Translations under genes and position numbers: made by a program
In this document: piece after piece, positions 58,087 to 64,000 of the stretch
Position numbering within the stretch: the stretch's first letter is position 1
How the letters are laid out: each line of letters starts with the position of its first letter
The notes under the pieces: model-generated
Told to the model about the DNA's origin: nothing
The model's input: only the letters and a program-made list of their open reading frames with translations
Databases searched by the model: none
Assembly (NCBI RefSeq): GCF_001618955.1
Contig: NZ_LVYV01000004.1
Coordinates: forward strand, 62,001-126,000
Length of the DNA: 64,000 nt
Direction of reading: 5' to 3'
Source: Tardiphaga robiniae
GTDB lineage: Bacteria; Pseudomonadota; Alphaproteobacteria; Rhizobiales; Xanthobacteraceae

Positions 58087-59145
58087 TCAATTGGTCAGCA
58101 TGATCCGGCCGACGACCTTACCGGCGCGCAATTCGTCGATCCACTTCTGGGCCTCGCCCATGGGCTCCGCCTTCATCGGCGTCGGCTTGAGCTTGCCGGC
58201 GCGAGCCAGTGCCATCAGCTCTTTGGCTTCCTCAAGTGTGCCGACCATGAAGCCTTCGACGGTCATGCGCTTGTAGATCCACTGCACCATGGGCAGGCTG
58301 AAATTACCGCCCATCAGGCCGGACACCACGATCTTGCCGCCGCGCGCCACCGTGGCCACCGCGAAGTTCATGGACTTGTCATTACCAGCAAAGTCGACCA
58401 CGCCATCGAAGCCGCCATCGTTCTCCTTGACCATTCGTCTGGCGACATCGGGCTCGGAAGGGTCATAGGCGAAGGCTGCGCCGTTCTTGAGCGCGGCTTC
58501 ACGTGCCGCCGGATTGAGATCAGCCACCGAGATCGGCTGCTTGAACATCGCCTGCGCGAGCGCTAGGCCCGCCATGCCGACGCCGCCGAGACCGACCAGC
58601 AGCAGGTTGCGCTGCCGCGGGCGATCGACGAGACGCTTGAGCGCGCCGTAAGCGGTGATGCCCGAGCACATCAGAGTCGCCGCCATGTTGATCGGTAGTG
58701 GATCGTAATCGAGCAGATACTTCGCGTCCGACACTAGCACATGCGTCGCGAAACCGCCGTCGAGTGACACGCCGAGGAAGCGGTTCTTGGCGCAGAGGTT
58801 CTCATCGCCCGCAAGGCAATCGCGGCACTTGCCGCAGCCGATCCACGGGAAGACGGCCTTCCTTTTGCCGATCAGCGATTGATCTCCATCGGGACCAACC
58901 TCATCGACAATCCCTGCGATCTCGTGGCCGAGCGTAAAGGGAAGCGTCATGCCGCGCGTGGTGTCGAGCTTCTTGCCGCCGCCGAGATCCGCATAGCCGT
59001 CCTGGATGTGTAAATCTGAATGACAGAGCCCGCAGCATTCGATGCGGACCAGAACTTCCTTGCCCTGTGGCTTCGGCGTGTCGACGATGGTTTCGCAGAG
59101 CGGAGCGTCGAATTTCACCAGTGACTGGCGCTTCATCATTGCCAT
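58087..59145 (-). CDS. Zinc-dependent alcohol dehydrogenase
   Basis: A 352-residue MDR-superfamily enzyme. Catalytic zinc ligands Cys41, His74 (G-H-E) and a later Cys; structural zinc Cys104, Cys107, Cys110 and Cys118. The NAD-binding G-L-G-G-V-G-M follows at about 186-192, with Asp at the end of the next strand (V-A-D-L-N), suggesting NAD(H). Substrate not predictable; closest layout is to Zn-alcohol dehydrogenases of Bradyrhizobium. Standing alone. Confidence 0.92.
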   Translation of the reverse strand: MAMMKRQSLVKFDAPLCETIVDTPKPQGKEVLVRIECCGLCHSDLHIQDGYADLGGGKKLDTTRGMTLPFTLGHEIAGIVDEVGPDGDQSLIGKRKAVFPWIGCGKCRDCLAGDENLCAKNRFLGVSLDGGFATHVLVSDAKYLLDYDPLPINMAATLMCSGITAYGALKRLVDRPRQRNLLLVGLGGVGMAGLALAQAMFKQPISVADLNPAAREAALKNGAAFAYDPSEPDVARRMVKENDGGFDGVVDFAGNDKSMNFAVATVARGGKIVVSGLMGGNFSLPMVQWIYKRMTVEGFMVGTLEEAKELMALARAGKLKPTPMKAEPMGEAQKWIDELRAGKVVGRIMLTN

Positions 59146-59262
59146 TTTATTTTTCCCTAGACTTCATTGCATCCTAGCAATCACAGGATGGGGGCGAGTT
59201 CAAGGGTGCCCAAGAGCACCAGGTTCGCAGCTGCGCATCCAGATCGCCACACGTGCGGAAGG

Positions 59263-60576
59263 TCATGCCGTGCGCGTACGAGCCCGTGCTGCTCGGCGGA
59301 TACTGAGCCGTCTGAGGCGCGACCAGTCCGGGGAGGTCTGTTCCGGCGTGGGCTCGACCAACACCTGGAGCAGCCGCGCATAGTCGAGGACCAATCCGGG
59401 TGTCCAGGCCATCGCTTCGGCGCGCTGCCGCAAGACGCCCGCGACCCATAATTCGGGCGTGACCGCGGCCCGGAAAAATGCGCGCCACGGTCGCTCGGTG
59501 CGTCCGAATACGCCTTCGAGTGCTGCATCGAGCGCGTGTGCCACGGCGGTCGAGCAGTTGCGGCTGGTGAGGTTGTAGGTCGTATCAACGCGGTAAGTGC
59601 GCCAGAAGTGGCGGACGCGAACGCGGTCGATGCGCGTGAAACGGATATGTTCAGTGGCCTCGCACCATCCTTCTGCTTCCTCGGCATAGCTCGGCTGGAA
59701 ACGGCCGGGCAGGTCGTTCTCGACGCCGGCGCGCAGCACGCGGCCGAACTCGTTCGGCGCGCGATCGATTTCGACGGCGGGATAGTGGCTGACATAGACA
59801 TTGGGCGCGAGTTCAAGTGCTGCATGTCCGGTGGAGACGATGCCGTTGGCATCGACAGCTGCAATGTAGCGGTCCACCAGCGGTCGGCGCCGCGCGTTGC
59901 GGCCGGGCCCTGTGGGTGTCCAGACATGCACGACGAGATCGTCCTTGCCGGCATCATCCGGCGTGGCGGGCACCCAGAGTGCCGTCGGAAACGCGCCGCC
60001 CACCAGCATCGAGATGGGTGCATCCGGTGGCAATCGCCGCAAACGGTTGGCCAGCAACGTCATGCTCAGTCCCGATACGATCAGCAACGCGCCGATGTTG
60101 AACCCGATCGTGCCCTCGTACCAGGTCGGCCATGGCTCCAGCGTCGTGGCGGCCAGTATCAGTTCGATCACACCAGCACCGATTGCCATCCGCCAGTTTT
60201 CGAAGCGCACCAGCCAGGCACTGGCGATGCGCGCGCTGCCGTCGAGCAGTAGTACGCCGCCCAGCAGCATCGCAATCAGCAGGTTGGAATGTCGCGGCTG
60301 TGCGATGATGATAACGGCCGGTACGATCAGGATAACTGCCTTGGCGAACTGATAGGGCCGACGCGTGACGGCAAGCAGGGCAGCCAGCAGGCTGACAATG
60401 CCTTCCAGCAGCAGCAGGTAGCCGAAATAGTGCGGTCGCACGATCGTGCTGCCATCGAACGCGTCGATCACGATAGCGAGGCCCAAGGCGGCCCACAGCA
60501 CGCCGATCGCGAGCAGCAACCGCCAGCGCCGTTGCACCACTTCCGCGCCCAGCAGGAGTAGCAGCAGTCGTATCAT
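59263..60576 (-). CDS. HdeD/DUF308-like membrane protein fused to putative permuted NlpC/P60-like domain
   Basis: A 437-residue protein. Residues 1-185 form about six transmembrane helices with the HdeD/DUF308 layout (Y-L-L-L-L-E-G-I-V-S-L-L-A-A-L, then L-L-L-D-G-S-A-R-I). The cytoplasmic or periplasmic C-terminal half contains S-T-G-H-A-A-L-E-L (His251) and R-N-C-S-T-A-V-A-H-A-L (Cys341). This His-before-Cys order resembles LRAT/permuted NlpC-P60 enzymes. ATG at 60576 is used because the hydrophobic region begins there; an upstream frame to 60654 adds 26 polar residues. Enzymatic activity is inference. Confidence 0.65.
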   Translation of the reverse strand: MIRLLLLLLGAEVVQRRWRLLLAIGVLWAALGLAIVIDAFDGSTIVRPHYFGYLLLLEGIVSLLAALLAVTRRPYQFAKAVILIVPAVIIIAQPRHSNLLIAMLLGGVLLLDGSARIASAWLVRFENWRMAIGAGVIELILAATTLEPWPTWYEGTIGFNIGALLIVSGLSMTLLANRLRRLPPDAPISMLVGGAFPTALWVPATPDDAGKDDLVVHVWTPTGPGRNARRRPLVDRYIAAVDANGIVSTGHAALELAPNVYVSHYPAVEIDRAPNEFGRVLRAGVENDLPGRFQPSYAEEAEGWCEATEHIRFTRIDRVRVRHFWRTYRVDTTYNLTSRNCSTAVAHALDAALEGVFGRTERPWRAFFRAAVTPELWVAGVLRQRAEAMAWTPGLVLDYARLLQVLVEPTPEQTSPDWSRLRRLSIRRAARARTRTA

Positions 60577-60671
60577 CGGTTGCCCATGATCCCGGTTTCC
60601 AGGGCCAGATATAGCCAGCGGATGATTAATGTTTTTATGCGAGGAGCTCGGCATTCACGGTGGGGGCACGC

Positions 60672-61845
60672 ATGCAGTCTTCAACCGGTTCCATACCCGG
60701 TTCCACGCTCTGGTCGCGCGCCGCAGTGATCATGGCAGCGATGATCTTCGGCCTGACTTACAGCCTCAGCGCCGCATTGATCGCGCTGGATCTCGCAGAG
60801 CACGGCTCGTCTGACACATTCATAGGCGCGAATGCCGCCATGCATGCATGCGGTCGGCGTGCTGGCTATGGCATTTGTGTTGCCAAGGTTTGCCGCGCGC
60901 GTCGGCATGCGGCGTATGGTGATCGGTGCGCTGGCGGTTGCTGCCGTGATACTTGCGCTGTTTCCGGCGATGCCGTCGATCTGGCTGTGGTTTCCACTGC
61001 GTATCGTGCTTGGCGCCGCGTCCGAAACCCTGTTCGTGATGTCGGAAACCTGGCTAAACAGCCTGAGCACCGACGCGACACGGGCCCGCGCCATGGCGGC
61101 CTATACTGCCGCGCTCTCGGTCGGCTTCGCGCTCGGTCCGCTTACGCTGTCCCTTGTGGGGACGCAGGGCGGGACCGCTTATTGGATCGGCGCGGGCTTC
61201 TCCATTCTGGCCCTGATGTGTCTGGCGGCGCCAGGAATTACACAGCCAGTGTTCGATGAACCCGCGGATGCCAATCCACTGCGCTTCATCATGCTGGCGC
61301 CGGTCGCGATGGCGGCAACGGTGCTGCATGCCGCGGTGGAAAGCGCTGGGCTGTCATTCCTCGCGCTCTATGCCGTGAAGCTCGGCTGGCTCGAGACCGA
61401 AGCGACGCAATTGATGTCGTGCATGATGGTCGGCGCCATCATGCTGCAACTGCCGATCGGCTGGCTCGGCGACAAGCTCGACCGCCGTCGCATGATCATC
61501 GCTTTGGCGGGGCTGGCGGTGATCGGCGCGCTCGTTTGGCCGTGGGCGCTGTTGTCGCCGTGGACCACCTATCCGTTGCTGTTTGTATGGGGAGGTGTGT
61601 TTGTCGGCATCTATACGATCATGCTGACCATCGTCGGCAGTCGCTTCAGCGGCAGCCAGCTGGTTGGTATCTATGCTGCGATGGGACTGATGTGGGGTGC
61701 AGGTGCGCTGATCGGCCCGGTCTTCGCCGGCGTGGCGATGCAGTGGCTGACGCACGGACTACCAATGTTCGTGGCGTTCGTTTGCGCCTGCTTCATGTGC
61801 GCGGCGATCTGCAGTCCTGCACGGGACGTCAGGGCGCCGGCGTGA
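60672..61845 (+). pseudogene. MFS transporter, frameshifted by an (ATGC)3 repeat
   Basis: A major facilitator superfamily transporter of about 389 residues if repaired. The 5' part (60672-60840) reads M-Q-S-S-T-G-S through helix 1 (A-A-V-I-M-A-A-M-I-F-G-L-T-Y-S-L) to I-G-A-N-A-A-M-H-A. The rest (from about 60846) reads V-G-V-L-A-M-A-F-V-L-P-R-F-A-A-R-V-G-M-R-R in another frame through helices 2-12. The break is at ATGCATGCATGC (60840-60851); removing one ATGC unit restores a continuous frame. It could be a real pseudogene, a slippage-switchable gene or an assembly error. The 3' end overlaps the convergent rsmA by 17 bases. Confidence 0.8.
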
Positions 61846-62701
61846 TGCTCTTTGCTTTTCTGAGCGCGGACAATTCGCGTGCCATGGCAACGAACCCCGA
61901 TACCGGGACTGTCTCCGCACGTCGCGTGACGTCAACACCTGCGGCGGCGGCCAGTCGCTCGGGATCGACGCCGAGCGCTTTCAGGCTCTGCCGCAGCATC
62001 TTGCGGCGCTGATTGAACGCCGCAGCCGCCACCTGTTCCAGCAGGCGTCGTTCGCAGGCCTCTGGCTCCGCGCGGGGAACGAGGCGCACGACCGATGACG
62101 TCACCTTCGGTGGCGGCGTGAAGGCGGCAGGCGAGATGTCGAACAGGATCTTGGTTTCGGCGCGCCAGTTCGACAGCACACCGAGCCGGCCATAGGCCTC
62201 GTCGTCTTCGACCGCGACGATGCGTTCGGCGACCTCACGCTGGAACATCAGCACCATCATGTCGTACCAGGGCGGCCATGGTTCGGTGCACAGCCAGTCG
62301 ATCAGGAGCTGCGTGCCGATATTGTAGGGGAGGTTGGCGACGATCTTGGCGCGCTCGCCTGATAGCATCGGGCGCGGATCGAAGGTCTGGGCGTCGCCGA
62401 TGACGATCTCAAGCCGACCAGGATAGTGCGCGGCGATTTCCTTGAGCGGGCCGAGCGCGCGCTCGTCACGCTCAACGGCGATGACGCGTTTGGCGCCCGT
62501 CGCCAGCAATGCACGGGTGAGGCCGCCGGGGCCGGGGCCGACTTCGATGACCGTGCAATCTTCCAGCGGGCCGGCGGCGCGGGCGATACGTGTGGTGAGA
62601 TTGAGGTCGAGCAGAAAGTTCTGGCCGAGCGATTTGCGCGCCTGCAGATCGAAACGTTTGATGACGTCACGCAGTGGCGGCAGATCGTCGATCCCGCTCA
62701 T
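61829..62701 (-). CDS. rsmA: 16S rRNA (adenine1518/1519-N6) dimethyltransferase
   Basis: Dimethylates two adjacent adenines in helix 45 of 16S rRNA (ksgA). The 290-residue enzyme has L-G-Q-N-F-L at about 25, SAM motif [13 protein letters not shown], the catalytic N-L-P-Y-N-I, and F-N-Q-R-R-K-M-L-R in the C-terminal domain. Its ATG overlaps the pdxA stop by 4 bases (ATGA), so the two are translationally coupled. Confidence 0.97.
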   Translation of the reverse strand: MSGIDDLPPLRDVIKRFDLQARKSLGQNFLLDLNLTTRIARAAGPLEDCTVIEVGPGPGGLTRALLATGAKRVIAVERDERALGPLKEIAAHYPGRLEIVIGDAQTFDPRPMLSGERAKIVANLPYNIGTQLLIDWLCTEPWPPWYDMMVLMFQREVAERIVAVEDDEAYGRLGVLSNWRAETKILFDISPAAFTPPPKVTSSVVRLVPRAEPEACERRLLEQVAAAAFNQRRKMLRQSLKALGVDPERLAAAAGVDVTRRAETVPVSGFVAMARELSALRKAKSITPAP

Positions 62702-63702
62702 GCGGATTGCGTCGCAGCCATGCGGGCCGCGAGTTTCAACGCCGCAATCAGGCTCGACGGATTGGCGCGGCCGGTGCCGGCAATATCGAAGGCCGTGCCG
62801 TGGTCCGGCGAGGTCCGGATGAAGGGAAGGCCGAGCGTGACGTTGACACCCTCATCGAACGCGATGGTCTTGATCGGGATCAGGGCTTGGTCGTGATACA
62901 TGCAGATCGCGCAGTCATAGGTCGCGCGGGCTGCCGGATGGAACATGGTATCGGAGGGCAAAGGCCCGCGTGCGTCGATGCCTTCGTTCTGCAATACGGT
63001 CACCGCGTGCATGATGAACGCCTGCTCCTCGTCTCCCATCGAACCGTCTTCGCCGGCATGCGGATTGAGGCCAGCAATTGCCAGTCGTGGCCGCTTGATG
63101 CCGAAACGGGTCTTCATGTCGTTGACCACGATGCGCGCGGTGGCAGTGATCAGCGGGCCGCTCAGTTGGGCAATAGCATCGCGCAGCGAGACATGGATCG
63201 TGACCGGCACCACGGCCAGTTCGGGCGACCACAACAGCATCACCGGCAGCGGGACCTTTCCATCGCGGGCGGCAAGCTCGGCGAGAAATTCGGTGTGACC
63301 CGGGTGGGTGAAACCTGCGCGATAGAGCACGCTCTTGGCGATCGGATTGGTCACGACGGCGCCGGCATGGCCGGCTTCCACGTCCGCGATCGCCTGACGG
63401 ATCGAGGCAATGGCTGCAGGCGCGCTGGAAGCGTCAGGACGACGGGGAGGCGCGGTGACCGTCTGCCCGATCGACACCACTGGTAACGCGTCAGCAAACG
63501 TCTCAGCAGCACTGTCGGGCGTTGCATCGGCCAGCCTGACGTCGAGGCCGAGCGTCTTGGCACGTTCCGCCATGAAGTCACGGTCACCAAGCAGATAGAA
63601 CGGGGGCAGGTCGAGTTCGTGCCGACGCAGCCAGGCAGCGATGGCAATGTCCGGGCCGATGCCGGCCGGTTCGCCCAATGTCAGCGCAAGAGGTTTGGTC
63701 AT
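62698..63702 (-). CDS. pdxA: 4-hydroxythreonine-4-phosphate dehydrogenase
   Basis: Pyridoxal phosphate synthesis. The 334-residue enzyme has [10 protein letters not shown] (about 10-19), metal-binding histidines in [17 protein letters not shown] and M-Y-H-D-Q-A-L-I-P, and a typical length. It sits between surA and rsmA, a conserved proteobacterial arrangement. Confidence 0.97.
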   Translation of the reverse strand: MTKPLALTLGEPAGIGPDIAIAAWLRRHELDLPPFYLLGDRDFMAERAKTLGLDVRLADATPDSAAETFADALPVVSIGQTVTAPPRRPDASSAPAAIASIRQAIADVEAGHAGAVVTNPIAKSVLYRAGFTHPGHTEFLAELAARDGKVPLPVMLLWSPELAVVPVTIHVSLRDAIAQLSGPLITATARIVVNDMKTRFGIKRPRLAIAGLNPHAGEDGSMGDEEQAFIMHAVTVLQNEGIDARGPLPSDTMFHPAARATYDCAICMYHDQALIPIKTIAFDEGVNVTLGLPFIRTSPDHGTAFDIAGTGRANPSSLIAALKLAARMAATQSA

Positions 63703-63744
63703 GGTGCCGCCCTAAGCCAGTCGCGGCCTAAGCCGGATCGGAAA

Positions 63745-64000
63745 TTACCGATATTCGATCATCGCCGCTTTGCGCACTTCCTGCAGGTAGGATTTCGACT
63801 TCGCTTCGAATTTGTCGGCAAACATCTTGTCGCGGACTTCCCGCTTCTTCGGCGTATCGACCTTGGTCGGCTTGCGCGCGCATAGAGCGACCATTTCGAC
63901 GCCCTGGCGGGTCACTTCCGGCGGCGTGAGACGGCCGATCGGGGTCTTGTCGAGCAGTTCTCGCAGGGACGGCGGCAGATCGGCGGAAGTCTTGACGACG
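63745..64000 (-). CDS. surA: SurA-type peptidylprolyl isomerase (C-terminal fragment)
   Basis: The last 84 residues of a protein entering from the right edge. It has L-L-D-K-T-P-I-G-R-L-T-P-P-E-V-T-R-Q-G-V and ends E-V-R-K-A-A-M-I-E-Y-R. The position upstream of pdxA-rsmA and the end sequence fit SurA, the periplasmic chaperone and prolyl isomerase for outer-membrane proteins; the parvulin domain lies outside the window, so the name rests on context. Confidence 0.8.
   Translation of the reverse strand, partial: VVKTSADLPPSLRELLDKTPIGRLTPPEVTRQGVEMVALCARKPTKVDTPKKREVRDKMFADKFEAKSKSYLQEVRKAAMIEYR

Noticed and set aside
1-64000. tRNA or rRNA genes, insertion sequences, prophage or integrase attachment sites
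   Set aside because: No cloverleaf, ribosomal RNA core, transposase, or integrase pattern was seen on either strand; low-similarity remnants cannot be excluded by eye.

Overview
The window is a chromosomal segment of a high-GC alphaproteobacterium. Gene content, gene order and the short palindromic repeats between genes point to the Nitrobacteraceae (Bradyrhizobium, Rhodopseudomonas, Tardiphaga or Afipia type); the genus cannot be fixed from the sequence alone. No rRNA, tRNA, CRISPR array, insertion sequence or prophage was found.

Layout. 1-8.6 kb: a partial VOC protein, two small secreted proteins in a repeat-rich stretch, a Bug/TctC binding protein, an NnrU-type membrane protein, panB, a YfgM-like protein, a lipoprotein and der, then mddA in the opposite direction. 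8.6-20 kb: an AraC regulator, then a complete heme-acquisition (Has-type) locus on the minus strand. Its transcription order is ECF sigma factor, FecR-type anti-sigma factor, TonB-dependent receptor with an STN signalling domain, two tandem HasA-like hemophores, type I secretion ABC ATPase, and HlyD-type adaptor. 20-23.9 kb: a methyltransferase, an NHL-repeat protein, an SDR and an exported RidA. 23.9-27.8 kb: radA-cvpA-purF on the minus strand. 27.8-35.4 kb: an accessory block with small secreted proteins, a ParD-like antitoxin fused by a 4-bp overlap to a methionine aminopeptidase, a 1158-residue PAS-GGDEF-EAL protein, a TauE-type exporter and a tautomerase. 35.4-44 kb: the minus-strand series rpsF, rpsR, DUF2232, rplI, dnaB, alr, interrupted by cfa, a cytochrome-like protein and a small gene with a general-stress promoter. 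44-51.7 kb: fabD-fabG-acpP-fabF-mltG, then yicC-gmk-LOG-like. 51.8-55.6 kb: a four-gene ABC importer. 55.6-62 kb: two secreted paralogues behind a secreted caspase-like protein, an alcohol dehydrogenase, a HdeD-like membrane protein fused to a putative cysteine-peptidase-like domain, and a frameshifted MFS gene. 61.8-64 kb: surA-pdxA-rsmA.

How the genes work together. Housekeeping blocks (fatty acid synthesis, ribosomal proteins with replicative helicase, purine entry, outer-membrane/cofactor cluster surA-pdxA-rsmA) are separated by accessory genes. The most distinctive system is the Has locus. It carries two hemophore-like proteins with RTX-like tails that keep the loop tyrosine but lack the usual heme histidines, plus its own sigma/anti-sigma pair, two candidate Irr-type iron boxes and intercistronic hairpins. 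Other points for a second look are the ParD-like/Map pair with a perfect 34-bp operator-like palindrome, the (ATGC)3 frameshift in the MFS gene, and the EcfG-type promoter in front of a small unknown gene.
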